Counted from the first letter of the stretch, positions 9,455 to 18,033 are shown. The stretch: 64,000 bases of DNA from Desulforhabdus amnigena (GCF_027925305.1 NZ_BSDR01000001.1:3437001-3501000); one strand, 5' to 3'. Notes: generated by a model from the letters alone, not told the origin. Translations and numbers: made by a program.

Positions 9455-9665
9455 TTTAGAGAGGGAAGGGAAATCGCTACCCTGACGGCTGTCTCTATCC
9501 ATCCAAGCTCTTGGACATGCGCAACCGACAGGATCAGATTTTCCCGGGTGACTTTTGCGCTATTGTGTTTTTTTTCGTATTTCGGACAATACTTCATTGT
9601 CATCTGTACCCCTGCAGTCCATCGGCGGATCCCTTACATAGAACAACAACCGATATGAGAGCCCC

Positions 9666-11018
9666 ATGGTAACAGACGGACGCGACCACGATTACTTTCC
9701 AGCATTGAATTGGATCTTCGGATACCACAAAAAATGGGTCCGATTGGATGTAATTGCCGGTCTGACCACCGCAGCAGTGGTCATTCCCAAGGCGATGGCC
9801 TATGCAACCATTGCCGGCTTGCCGGTGGAAATAGGACTGTATACGGCATTCCTGCCGATGCTCGTCTATGCGCTGTTCGGGACATCTCGGCCGCTCAGCG
9901 TGAGCACCAGCACCACGATCGCTATCCTGACGGCGACGCAGCTGGGTCAGGTCGTTCCAGAAGGTGATCCGGTGTCTCTTCTGAGTGCTTTGGCCGCACT
10001 GACGCTCCTCGTGGGAGTCATTCTCGTGCTGGCCTCATTCTTACGGCTGGGCTTCATCGCCAACTTCATCTCCGAACCGGTACTGGTAGGTTTTAAAGCA
10101 GGAATTGGGTTCGTGATTGTTTTGGACCAAGTCCCGAAATTGTTGGGCATTCACCTCCCCAAGGGTTCCTTCTTCTACAATTTATTCAACATTCTTCAAG
10201 GCCTCCCAAACACATCGATGGCAACGCTGGCTGTTGGAACCTTGATGGTGGCCATTCTGGTGCTTTTGGAGTGGCGTTTTCCGAAGGCTCCGGCTCCATT
10301 GATCACTGTCGCAGCCGGGATTGCCGGCATGTGGTTGTTCGGATTGCAGGAATATAGTGTTGCTTCTGTCGGCCACATTCCCAAGGGATTACCACCGTTC
10401 ATCGTGCCCGATTTCTCCCTGATCGAACGGCTCTGGCCTGGAGCCTTGGGCATTGCACTGATGAGCTTCACCGAGACAATCGCTGCCGGGCGTGCCTTTG
10501 GCAGGAGTGACGAGCCTCCTGTTCGAGCGAACCAGGAATTGCTGGCAACCGGGCTTGCCAATGTGGGCGGTGCCTTGCTGGGATCCATGCCTGCCGGGGG
10601 TGGAACTTCCCAGACCGCTGTGAACCGCCTTGCCGGTGCACAGACACAGTTCGCCGCCTTGGTCACCGCAGGAGCGACTTTGGTGACGATGCTCCTGTTA
10701 GCCCCTCTCATCGGGCTGATGCCGCAAACTACGCTGGCGGCGGTGGTTATCGTCTACTCCATTGGGTTGATCAAGCCCTTGGAGTTCCGAGATATCCTGA
10801 AGGTTCGACGAATGGAGTTCCTTTGGGCTTTCACCGCTTTTGCCGGGGTGGTCGTGCTGGGGACCCTGAAGGGAATCCTTGTTGCCATCATAGTTTCTCT
10901 GGTCTCCATCGCTTACCAGACGGCCAATCCAGCGGTCTATGTGCTGGGACGTAAACCGGGATCGAATGGAATCAGGGGTCAGCCCTTGAATCTTGAAATC
11001 CGGCAAAAATGCGTTTGA
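9666..11018 (+). CDS. SulP family anion permease, C-terminally truncated
   Basis: A 450-residue membrane protein of the SulP/SLC26 type. The N-terminal signature is intact (DVIAGLTTAAVVIPKAMAYA, then IGLYTAFLPM), as are the core helices up to FRDILKVRRMEFLWAF. Family members are usually near 550-600 residues and end in a cytoplasmic STAS domain. Here the conserved linker VLGRKPGSN is followed by residues encoded by a dispersed repeat (from about 10966) and a stop, so the STAS domain is absent. Substrate (sulfate, bicarbonate or another anion) cannot be told. It may be non-functional or unregulated. Confidence 0.88.
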   Translation: MVTDGRDHDYFPALNWIFGYHKKWVRLDVIAGLTTAAVVIPKAMAYATIAGLPVEIGLYTAFLPMLVYALFGTSRPLSVSTSTTIAILTATQLGQVVPEGDPVSLLSALAALTLLVGVILVLASFLRLGFIANFISEPVLVGFKAGIGFVIVLDQVPKLLGIHLPKGSFFYNLFNILQGLPNTSMATLAVGTLMVAILVLLEWRFPKAPAPLITVAAGIAGMWLFGLQEYSVASVGHIPKGLPPFIVPDFSLIERLWPGALGIALMSFTETIAAGRAFGRSDEPPVRANQELLATGLANVGGALLGSMPAGGGTSQTAVNRLAGAQTQFAALVTAGATLVTMLLLAPLIGLMPQTTLAAVVIVYSIGLIKPLEFRDILKVRRMEFLWAFTAFAGVVVLGTLKGILVAIIVSLVSIAYQTANPAVYVLGRKPGSNGIRGQPLNLEIRQKCV

Positions 11019-11114
11019 TCTTTACTCTTGGTTGGCATGAGCCAAGGAGGACTTCACCTCCTTTTAAAGCAGAACTTTTCTCCTTGATTTTTTCCTATGT
11101 CAAGGGCTGACCCC
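10975..11114. repeat. Complete GGGGTCAGCCCTTGA inverted-repeat element
   Basis: A 140-base element bounded by perfect 15-base inverted repeats: GGGGTCAGCCCTTGA at 10975-10989 and its complement at 11100-11114. The interior holds two hairpins, TTGGCATGAGCCAA and GGAGGacttcaCCTCC. It lies between two convergent genes and forms the 3' ends of both: SulP is terminated inside it, and the MocR regulator ends NGVSP-stop within the right arm. Related sequences lie at 6270, 44816 and 45416. The arrangement resembles REP pairs mobilised by REP-associated tyrosine transposases; none is encoded here. Confidence 0.8.
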
Positions 11115-12590
11115 GTTCTTTCCAGCAAGTTTCCCTAGCTTCCGGATTCCCGCTTCGATTTCTTCGCTCCAGGTCCCGTTGCAGGTCAGCCGTATGAAAT
11201 TCTTGTACTTGTCCTGAGAAGAAAAAATCAGTCCCGGCACCACTCCGATGCCTTCCGCTCTGGCTTGATAGAAATAGTCCCTGGAATCGGCATACTGGGG
11301 CAATTCAATCCACAGGGCCAATCCACCCCGAGGCCGTGTGACCTTCGTTTCCGGGGGAAAATATCGGCTCACGCACAGCTGCATGGCCTGCATTTGCTTT
11401 TCTATGGCGGCTCGAAGCCTCCGCAGGTGCCGGTCATACTTGCCGGTTCTCAGGAATTCGGCGATGGCCATCTGTGAGGGGCTGGCCGTGCAAATGCTGG
11501 AAGTGGTCTTGATGTCCTGGGCCTTCTCGTAGAATTTTCCGGGCACCAGCCACCCCACACGGTATCCCGGGGATATGGTCTTGGAAAAGGAGGAACAGAG
11601 CATCACAAGGCCCCTCTTGTCGAATTTCTTGCAAACCTGTGGGCGATCGGGGCCGAAGTAAAGGTCTCCCGAGACATCGTCTTCGATGAGGGGAATGGAT
11701 TTTTCCGCCAGCAGATCCACAATCTCCTTTTTTGCTTCGACGGGGAGAAGGCTTCCATCCGGGTTGCTGAAGTTGAAATTGAAAATGCAGGCCCGCACGT
11801 CGAACTGGTTGATGACGCCGGCGACATCAGCGGGCAGAATACCGCCTTCAGGGCGTGAGGGGATTTCAATGGCTCTGAGCCCGAGGGTGTCCAGGAGCTG
11901 CAGGAAACAATAGAATGTGGGGGATTGGATCAGGACGATATCGCCCGGCCGGGTGATGCAGCGGATGGCTGTGGATATGGCTTCCATGGCTCCAGACGTG
12001 ATGATGATGTCGTCCGGCATGACCGTGGCTCCGGCGTCCATGCAGTGCAAGGCAATTTGCTTTCTCAGTTCCGCGTTGCCGCGAACGGTCTCGTAGCCGA
12101 TGGCGCAGCTGGGGGAATCCCTCAGGACCGATGCCATGATCTTGCTGAGTTCTCGCACGGGAAGCAACGAGTCGTCCGGGCAGGCCACACTGAAGGGCAG
12201 CATATCCCTTCGGCCCACCAGCTCTTTTACGGTCCGGATGAGTTCGCTCCGGTTCACTTCCCTCGGTTCGATGCGGGAGCCTTGCCGGAGATCCGGCAGC
12301 GGAAGCCTCTTGAAATTGGACCGCACATAAAAGCCGGACTTGGGTTTGGATTCGATCACTCCCTGGCTTTCCAGGTCCACATAGGCCTGGGAAACCGTGG
12401 CGATGCTCACCCGCATTTTGGTGCTCATGTGCCTGAGTGAAGGGATTTTATCTCCCGGTTTCAGCGTTCCCGACTCGATGAGTTCCAGAATGCTTTTCCC
12501 CACCAGAGTGTAGCGATAGGGTTCCGCTACCGCCTTTCGATCCAACATGTCTTCCCCCTCTACGAAATAACTGTACTGGTCGTCTTTCAT
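11100..12590 (-). CDS. MocR-type regulator (GntR helix-turn-helix fused to aminotransferase domain)
   Basis: A 496-residue protein. Residues about 23-90 form a GntR winged helix (IPSLRHMSTKMRVSIATVSQ). Residues about 130-490 form a class I aminotransferase fold with D304 (IEDDVSGDLYF) and the likely PLP lysine K337 (SSFSKTISPGYRVGW). Such proteins bind PLP and an amine ligand to control a neighbouring gene. The divergent DUF2917 gene is the obvious candidate target. The C-terminal NGVSP lies in a repeat element, so the last residues may be non-native. An alternative start is Met15. Confidence 0.88.
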   Translation of the reverse strand: MKDDQYSYFVEGEDMLDRKAVAEPYRYTLVGKSILELIESGTLKPGDKIPSLRHMSTKMRVSIATVSQAYVDLESQGVIESKPKSGFYVRSNFKRLPLPDLRQGSRIEPREVNRSELIRTVKELVGRRDMLPFSVACPDDSLLPVRELSKIMASVLRDSPSCAIGYETVRGNAELRKQIALHCMDAGATVMPDDIIITSGAMEAISTAIRCITRPGDIVLIQSPTFYCFLQLLDTLGLRAIEIPSRPEGGILPADVAGVINQFDVRACIFNFNFSNPDGSLLPVEAKKEIVDLLAEKSIPLIEDDVSGDLYFGPDRPQVCKKFDKRGLVMLCSSFSKTISPGYRVGWLVPGKFYEKAQDIKTTSSICTASPSQMAIAEFLRTGKYDRHLRRLRAAIEKQMQAMQLCVSRYFPPETKVTRPRGGLALWIELPQYADSRDYFYQARAEGIGVVPGLIFSSQDKYKNFIRLTCNGTWSEEIEAGIRKLGKLAGKNGVSP

Positions 12591-12685
12591 GGAAACTGCA
12601 TCTGTACCTGTAACAGATAAGCTGCTTTACTGCAACCATGATGGAGGAGTCGTTCAGCACAAAGCAAAATCAAGAAGGAGAAGCC

Positions 12686-13045
12686 ATGTGGACAGCTTGG
12701 ACACCTGAAAACCGTATCGTCAATGACCTGGAAACCGGATTTCTGGAAAGGCTGTTTCGAAAGATTCGCGCGGTCGCTCAGCGCCTGACCGCCTCGGATG
12801 CATCGGACCTTTCAAGAATACCCCTGCGCAAAACGGTTGAACTTCAGCCGGGTGAACATTTTGCCATGGTAGTCTCCTCTCAGTGCAGGATTGCCTGTAC
12901 GGCGGGAGCTGTGTGGGTGACCCATCAAAAACGCACTTGTGATTACATCCTGGAAGCGGGCGAAAGCCTCCAGTTGCAGCGAAGCGGCAAGGTCATCGTT
13001 TCGGGAGGTCGGAAGGACACTTTGATTCGCATATGGTGCAGTTGA
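12686..13045 (+). CDS. DUF2917 domain protein
   Basis: A 119-residue protein; the second half (about 45-115) shows the DUF2917 pattern: a short beta fold with GEHFAMVVSSQCRIACTAG, VWVTHQ, and DYILEAGESLQL. The first 45 residues are a polar helix. The start was set at 12686 because AAGGAGAAGCC precedes that ATG; the frame opens at 12638. It is divergent from the MocR-type regulator by about 95 bases, which suggests control by it. Function unknown. A cupin-like ligand-binding fold is a guess from the beta pattern. Confidence 0.75.
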   Translation: MWTAWTPENRIVNDLETGFLERLFRKIRAVAQRLTASDASDLSRIPLRKTVELQPGEHFAMVVSSQCRIACTAGAVWVTHQKRTCDYILEAGESLQLQRSGKVIVSGGRKDTLIRIWCS

Positions 13046-13121
13046 GTCATCCCCCCTTTTCCTTCAAAGTTCCCTGGTCCCTATTGCGACATTGTTACAT
13101 TAACTCCTATGACCGGAGTGC

Positions 13122-13212
13122 TCACAACAACAGCTTCACCGGCCGCGCACCCAAAACTCCCAATGATCCAAACAGCTGGTCCCGCGCGGTCCGGTGGAAG
13201 CAAAAGTTCGGC
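13122..13212 (-). other. attC site of the hicAB cassette
   Basis: On the minus strand the outer box is GCCGAAC (13212-13206). Then GCTTcCACCGGaCCGCGC pairs with GCGCGGCCGGTGAAGC across a long loop, leaving the lower-case c and a unpaired, the extrahelical bases typical of attC. The inner box is GTTGTGA (13128-13122). GCCGAAC is the complement of GTTCGGC, the sequence that begins the hicAB cassette at 13736. This is the last attC of the array. Confidence 0.85.
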
Positions 13213-13224
13213 AATTGAAAGGCT

Positions 13225-13437
13225 TCATGCGTACATCAGACGACGTCCTTTAGGCTCCGGCACCGGATCTCCAAATTCCCGAGCTATATCGATCCATAAC
13301 CGGATAGCATCCTTGATATTTTTGAGTGCCAATTCCTCGGTTTCTCCATGAGCCACACAGCCGGGCAGTTCTGGTGCTTCTGCCACAAAAACCTGATCCT
13401 CATTGCTCCAATATATGATGATTTCATACTTATTCAT
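13225..13437 (-). CDS. hicB: HicB-like antitoxin
   Basis: A 70-residue protein with the HicB partial RNase H-like fold: YEIIIYWSNEDQVFVAEAPE, then LPGCVAHGETEELALKN. It would neutralise the adjacent HicA toxin and probably repress the pair. No separate DNA-binding C-terminal domain is visible. It overlaps hicA by eight bases (its ATG lies inside the end of hicA). With hicA it forms a two-gene integron cassette; toxin-antitoxin cassettes are known to stabilise such arrays. Confidence 0.88.
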   Translation of the reverse strand: MNKYEIIIYWSNEDQVFVAEAPELPGCVAHGETEELALKNIKDAIRLWIDIAREFGDPVPEPKGRRLMYA

Positions 13438-13693
13438 TTTCCAGCTCGCCTCCCAGCTTATACTTTAATATCACTGCCCGTACTTGGCGCACCTGATAAG
13501 CTTTGGCTTTGCCATCGTCCCATTGCAGGTTGATTTTCTCTTCAATCCGCTCTCTTCTGAAAATGTGGTGACTGCCCCGCCTACGTTCTTCAAAACCCAA
13601 TCGCAGCAAAAGTTGGCGCAGGTCGTCAAACGCGATGTTCGCATCTGATGTGCCCCTCAGAATCCGGAACAACAGCTTCTCGTATTTTCCCAT
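13430..13693 (-). CDS. hicA: HicA-like mRNA interferase toxin
   Basis: An 87-residue protein with the HicA double-stranded-RNA-binding fold. The first helix (DDLRQLLLRLGFEERRR) leads to GSHHIFRRE, where the histidine after GS (H42) is the expected catalytic residue. It is somewhat longer than the usual 60-80 residues. The start codon lies 43 bases inside the cassette boundary at 13735/13736. It would cleave mRNA when HicB is lost. Confidence 0.88.
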   Translation of the reverse strand: MGKYEKLLFRILRGTSDANIAFDDLRQLLLRLGFEERRRGSHHIFRRERIEEKINLQWDDGKAKAYQVRQVRAVILKYKLGGELENE

Positions 13694-13729
13694 ATCATTT
13701 CTCTTGGTGATCGGACATATGCCTGGCGT

Positions 13730-13799
13730 GCCGAACGTGAAAGCTCACCTGCAACTTTGGAGCGCAGCGGAAAAGCGGTAAGGTGCAGCACCGTTAGGC
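13730..13799 (-). other. attC site upstream of hicA
   Basis: Minus strand: outer box GCCTAAC (13799-13793), then GCTgCACCT pairing with AGGTGAGC with one extrahelical g, and inner box GTTCGGC (13736-13730). It belongs to the preceding cassette, whose gene is no longer recognisable. The loop shares CCGCTGCGCTCC with the attC at 21156-21226, pointing to a common family of attC sites in this integron. Confidence 0.85.
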
Positions 13800-14129
13800 G
13801 ATGCTATTGGTATTTCTTTCTTTTTTGTATTCATCCCACCTTGATCCGAGAAGTTCCAATGGAACGAGGCTTAGAAAAAGGTTGAACACATCGCTTACTT
13901 CATTGGCGATGTCTATAAATCGCCAAGATTTAGTTTCCTGCGTCACTTCCTGACGTGCATAGGTTCAAGTAAGCCGCTACGCGGCAGGTTTACCCGACGC
14001 TCCTAATCCTTGTCATCTCGTCAACATCCCTGCTTTGCCAGCCAATTTGCAGTAACCCTGATGGATTCATGGTAACCTTCCTACACGCAGTTCTTCGTCC
14101 AAATCCACATCAAAATAAGGAGAGTTACC
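13800..14129. other. Degenerate array segment, no gene seen
   Basis: No open frame with convincing composition. A hairpin-rich stretch near 13905-13990 (CGCCAAGAT, GTAAGCCGCTACGCGGC) precedes the integrase fragment and may be the left end of the element that carried it. It presumably once held the cassette that owns the attC at 13730-13799. Confidence 0.4.
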
Positions 14130-14378
14130 ATGAAAGACTATTACGAGAAGTCCATCAGAGCCCTTCAGCTCGCAGGAATGAGCGAGCGCACTCAAGAGTG
14201 CTACACGCGCGCGGTACGTCTGCTTGTAGACTTCTACAAGAAGACCCCCGATCAGATCAGCGAGCCCGAACTGGAAGACTACTTTCTCCACCGCAGAAAC
14301 ACCGACAAATGGTCTGCCGCCACACTTCGTATCGCATACAGTGGCATCAAGTTCTTTTTTGTCAACGTGCTTCAACGG
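14130..14378 (+). pseudogene. N-terminal fragment of a tyrosine recombinase
   Basis: About 83 codons read as the SAM-like core-binding domain of a phage-type integrase: YYEKSIRALQLAGMSERTQE, then LEDYFLHRRN and ATLRIAYSGIKFFFVNVL. The frame runs into the left end of the IS256-family element at 14379 and the catalytic domain is missing. It reads opposite to the cassettes. Proteins of this kind often accompany IS91-like transposases; none is left here. Confidence 0.8.
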
Positions 14379-14748
14379 TACTGTCAACTGAATTGTGTAA
14401 ATTCTTTAAGCCTCCAATTGCTTCCAAAGAGGCAAATTCTTTCGCACTTTTCCAAGAGGGTTTGACCACCAGTGCAGCTCCATTTTAAGAGCAATGAAAG
14501 CAAGTAGCGTATAACAGGACCGCTCTCCCGCCAGGACTTCCATCGGTTTGGTTCTTCGCCTGAATTCCTTATTAAGTCTCTCGATGATATTTGTTGTCCT
14601 TAAAGAGATCCATTCATCTTCAGGAAAGTTAAAAAAAGGTCAGGCATGCCTCAAGGCTTTTTTCCAGACATTTGACCGCCGAGGGAAGGGAAGATCCTTT
14701 TCCCATTTTGCCTTGAACTCCGTGAAAAGTTCTTTCGATTTCTCCTTA

Positions 14749-15674
14749 GAGCCTGTTTTGGAACTACAAGCCCGTGAGTAATTCACTCTCCACTGGACAT
14801 CGGCGTTCCAGCGGGGCAAGGTACGGTGGCAACAGACCACCCAACCTTGGAGGCTTACTATGGAACGGCGCCGATATGACACGGATCTTACCGACAAGCA
14901 GTGGGAAACACTTTTGGCATTGTTGATGGAACACGTTTTCACCAAACGCTTGGGCCGACCACGCGTGATCTGCCTGCGGGAGATTTTCGATGCAATCCTC
15001 TACGTTGTCCGGACTGGTTGCCAATGGCGCATGCTGCCCCATGACTTTCCGAAATGGCAGACCGTCTACTACCACCTTCGGCAGTTCCGAATCCGAGGCA
15101 CGTGGGAACAAATATCGGATCTCTTGCGCGTTGGGGTACGAGTCAGCGTGGGGAGGGACGCCTGCCCAAGCGCTGCGATCATTGACAGTCAAAGCGTGAA
15201 GACCACCGAAGCGGGTGGCCCTCACGGTTATGACGCCGGGAAAAAGATCAACGGTCGCAAGCGTCACATCGTGGTCGATACGATGGGGCTCCTGCTCGCA
15301 GTGGTCGTACACGTAGCAGCCATTCAAGACAGAGATGGCGCAAAGCTGGTCATGATGAGAATCGCCGGACGCTTTTCTCGACTCAAACTCATCTGGGCAG
15401 ACGGCGGTTACGCCAGAAAGCTGGTTGATTGGGCGCAAGCCTTTGGAAGCTGGATTCTCGAAATCGTCAAGCGTCCAGAAGGCCAAAAGGGTTTTGTTGT
15501 TCTTCCTCGCAGGTGGGTCGTCGAACGCACGTTCGGGTGGATTGGCCGTTCCCGGCGGCTCAGCAAAGACTACGAGGAATTGGAGAAGACCAGCGAGGCC
15601 ATGGTTCATATCAGTATGATCCACTTGATGATCAAGCGATTGTCGCCGTCATGAATTCATTCCAAAACAGGCTC
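14749..15674 (+). mobile_element. IS5-family (IS427-like) insertion sequence
   Basis: A 926-base element with terminal inverted repeats GAGCCTGTTTTGGAA, flanked on both sides by TTA (14746-14748 and 15675-15677), a typical short target duplication. It carries one intact transposase gene on the plus strand and sits inside the IS256-family transposase, so it is the younger insertion. Confidence 0.9.
14860..15654 (+). CDS. IS5-family transposase
   Basis: A 264-residue DDE transposase, apparently intact. The N-terminus has YDTDLTDKQWETLLALL and the GCQWRMLPHDFPKWQTVYYH signature. The catalytic acidic residues fall in AAIIDSQSVKTTE, LIWADGGYA and WVVERTFGWIGR. One gene without a programmed frameshift, as in the IS427 group. 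Nothing suggests damage, so the element may still be mobile. Confidence 0.92.
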   Translation: MERRRYDTDLTDKQWETLLALLMEHVFTKRLGRPRVICLREIFDAILYVVRTGCQWRMLPHDFPKWQTVYYHLRQFRIRGTWEQISDLLRVGVRVSVGRDACPSAAIIDSQSVKTTEAGGPHGYDAGKKINGRKRHIVVDTMGLLLAVVVHVAAIQDRDGAKLVMMRIAGRFSRLKLIWADGGYARKLVDWAQAFGSWILEIVKRPEGQKGFVVLPRRWVVERTFGWIGRSRRLSKDYEELEKTSEAMVHISMIHLMIKRLSPS

Positions 15675-16665
15675 TTAGAGGAGGCATAGAAGATGGAGCG
15701 CATCCCGTCGGCTACGTCCTGCTTGAATTTTTGAGGGACCTTGGCCAGGACGTTTCTTGCAACATGCACCTGGCAGCGTTGCACTCGGGCTCTGGGAAAC
15801 TCCTCTTTAAAGACCTTCTCAAGGCCGGGAAGTCCGTCCATTACTCCGAGGGTGATTTTTTCGGGATCAAGACCCCTTCTTTTAAGATCCTTAAAAAACT
15901 CCCTCCAATTTGGCGCCGACTCCTTGTCTCCGGCCTGAAGCCCCACTACCAGCCTGTGTCTCTCCTCGGTAACTCCGATGGCAACGAGTACGGAAACCTG
16001 CTCGATGGAGTCCCCCATCCGCATCTCAAAATTGACACCATCTATAAAGAAATATTTCACCGGCTCATTTGAAAGATCCCTATTTCTCCATCGCTCAACC
16101 GAATCAATCAGCTCCCGGCTGGCCTCGCTGATCTCGGTGTGGGAGATCTTTCGGCCAATGAGCCTCTGGCTCATAATAGAGAGCGTTCGTGTGCTCACTC
16201 CTCCAAGGAACGTCAAACAAAGATCCCGCCCGATCTCGGTCTCATACTGCTTGCTTCGGGGAAGCACCTGGGTCTGGAACTCACCGTTTCTGTCTCGTGG
16301 GACTTTCACCGAAACTTCGCCGATGCTTTTTAGAGTGTATCTGCGGTCATAAGAGCCATTCCGGTAGTTGTCTGCGTCGCTTTTTCTCTCGTAAGGGTCT
16401 CTTCCAAAAAAATGAGTGAGTTCGGTCGTCATCATCTCGCTCAGATAGCGTCCGACCGCCTCCCGAACATCCAGCCGGATCATCTCGAAAATCTTTTCCG
16501 GGCTTTGCTGAATCTCTTTGAAAATAGAAATTACCTCGGATACATTGAGCTCGATCTTCATTTGGCGCTTCTTCTTTTTGTTTGGAAGGTTTTGGTCGAC
16601 CCCCATTTAAAGGAAAAGCGCCTTTTTTGTCACCCAAAAGAATTTACACAAAAGATCTTACACTA

Positions 16666-17059
16666 CCCTGTGATCAAGCCTGGATAGGCTCCAGTCGCCG
16701 CATCACAAGACATCTACATGATCTTTGAATCTTCGCTTCAAACAGATCCTTGAAGCGACACACTTGAGGTACGCCCAATCAATGAAGATTACTCAAATAA
16801 ATCCCTATCGTGAAGGCTCTCTGATGCGCTGAATGAGTCTGGCTTGACCACAATCACGGCAATCTGCTTGCTTATCTTCCCCCAAATTGGCTGGAAACCG
16901 TGAACCTTTCATTGCTTCCAGTCAATCGACTCTCCTGCAAATCGAACCAATACCCTATACCAGAATCCATGCCAGTCCGGGCTTCTTGAACAATGGTTAG
17001 GCGGAACCCGCGTGCTCCTAAGACGTCCACTTTCAGCCAAAAGCAGTCAAGCGACGGCT
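16666..17059. other. Array segment with one core-box-like site, no clear gene
   Basis: On the minus strand a GCCTAAC box lies at 17002-16996, about 60 bases after the membrane-protein gene, where an attC outer box is expected. I could not find a convincing paired stem; GTTCGAT about 60 bases on is a weak inner-box candidate. A 35-codon minus-strand frame with a CxxC (near 16800-16905) is too short to support as a gene. Confidence 0.4.
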
Positions 17060-17875
17060 TCAGTCAACGCTGGTCCAGACTTCAAGATGACCCACTGGAA
17101 CTCTGGATTCGTGTCCAGCTACGAATGCGACTGCTAGCTGATCGAATCCTTTCCATTTAGCGAGTTCGTTGTACTCTCTTGCTAAGCGCTTGGCGAGAGC
17201 TTCATCTTCTTTATGAAAATAGCGTACCTGATCGATACCGACAGCTTGGGCGGTGCGCTCGCCACCTTGCTCTGCGCCCTGAACATTCCAGCCATTATCT
17301 TTCAACTTCTTTGAAACAGTTGTGACGTCCGGTCGCGACAATGCTCCAGCGAATTGAACATACACTCTGTTGCGTGGGTCCGGCCGCGTCAAATCTTGCG
17401 GTGGTCCGGTCGGGAGAGGCACCACCTCGACTTTCTGCGCCATGGGTATTCCTAGGGGGCAGCCCTGCGACCAGGGATCGACGAAGCATCGAGCTTCGAT
17501 CAGAAATGGTGTGGGTGTACGAAGAACTGCCTGAACCCAGAAGGCCGAAACGGTGAGCAGCAAAAGGGAGGTGAAATACCATACGATGATCTGCGGTAGG
17601 ATACTGCCATCGATTACCTTAAAGAAAATGACAAAGCTGGTAGCTAGGAGCAGAAACACGCCGAAGGCGCGGATTAAACCAGAGATGGCCCCCTCAGAAA
17701 GACCGCCATAGGCGTTGCTAAACCAGACAAAGATTAGCAGAAAAAGAAGAAAGACAGACAGGACAAGTCCCAACCGGGCATCGCGGTCTTGTATGAAATT
17801 GAGGAGCTTTTCAATTGTAGGCATCTCTATCCTCGACTTCCGCAGCTCAGCAGCTTCGGGTTCATCAGTCGCCAT
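17060..17875 (-). CDS. Membrane protein with SPOR-like C-terminal region
   Basis: A 271-residue protein of unknown function. Three hydrophobic helices lie at about 34-55, 65-87 and 91-116 (LVLSVFLLFLLIFVWF starts the first). The C-terminal 110 residues look soluble (NRVYVQFAGALSRPDVTTVS, KKLKDNGWNVQGAE), with the beta-alpha-beta pattern of SPOR/LytR_C-like domains, a tentative resemblance. GGAG precedes the ATG. A GCCTAAC box follows it on the same strand, so it is probably a cassette gene although its boundaries are not both visible. It may act in the envelope. Confidence 0.7.
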   Translation of the reverse strand: MATDEPEAAELRKSRIEMPTIEKLLNFIQDRDARLGLVLSVFLLFLLIFVWFSNAYGGLSEGAISGLIRAFGVFLLLATSFVIFFKVIDGSILPQIIVWYFTSLLLLTVSAFWVQAVLRTPTPFLIEARCFVDPWSQGCPLGIPMAQKVEVVPLPTGPPQDLTRPDPRNRVYVQFAGALSRPDVTTVSKKLKDNGWNVQGAEQGGERTAQAVGIDQVRYFHKEDEALAKRLAREYNELAKWKGFDQLAVAFVAGHESRVPVGHLEVWTSVD

Positions 17876-18033
17876 CTATTACTCCTTCTACGCTTGTTTG
17901 AAACCCACTTAATCACAAGGTCCACGCGTGTCATCCGAAAGGGGCGCCATGCCTTACAGATCACTGTCCCCCGCTTGCCTGGTTTCGGTACGATCGGGTA
18001 GGTTAGGGGCCTCTCGGCCCCTTTCCCCCCTTG

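Larger units (their letters stand above)
9077..9665. other. Gene-poor region with a gene fragment and a repeat
   Basis: This 590-base interval holds the fragment at 9159-9314 and the inverted-repeat element at 9346-9454, each listed separately. From 9455 to 9665 I see no gene. The SulP start at 9666 has only a weak ribosome-binding site. Confidence 0.5.
14406..16606 (-). pseudogene. IS256-family transposase, split by IS5 insertion
   Basis: The first part (16606 to 15675) encodes about 310 residues of a Mutator/IS256 transposase: FFGRDPYERKSDADNYRNGS, the first catalytic aspartate region (VKYFFIDGVNF) and the second (GVMDGLPGLEKVFKE) followed by RVQRCQVHVARNVLAKVP. The IS5-family element interrupts it after KSLFWNEF. 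The remainder resumes at 14748 with EKSKELFTEFKAKWE and runs, with a lost G and an extra T, to the end motif TTNIIERLNKEFRRRTK at about 14560 and a stop at 14406. Confidence 0.88.
14379..16665 (-). mobile_element. IS256-family insertion sequence, interrupted
   Basis: The ends are imperfect inverted repeats of about 29 bases sharing GTGTAAATTCTTT (left 14395-14407, right as complement near 16637-16649). It has inserted in the integrase fragment and is itself split by an IS5-family element at 14749-15674. No clean target duplication is visible (TTCAACGG on the left, CCCTGTGA on the right), so there has been later rearrangement. It is inactive because its transposase gene is broken. Confidence 0.8.

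Noticed and set aside
9374-9658. A 94-codon plus-strand frame ahead of SulP
   Set aside because: Its first part is the inverted-repeat element and the remainder has no recognisable pattern.
13905-14000. Hairpins near 13.9 kb as a CRISPR or tRNA
   Set aside because: No regular repeat-spacer spacing and no cloverleaf; probably the end of a degraded mobile element.
16800-16909. A 35-codon minus-strand frame with a CxxC motif
   Set aside because: Too short, no family resemblance, and located in degenerate array DNA.
16930-17002. A full attC after the membrane-protein gene
   Set aside because: Only the outer GCCTAAC box is clear; no paired stem with extrahelical bases could be drawn.
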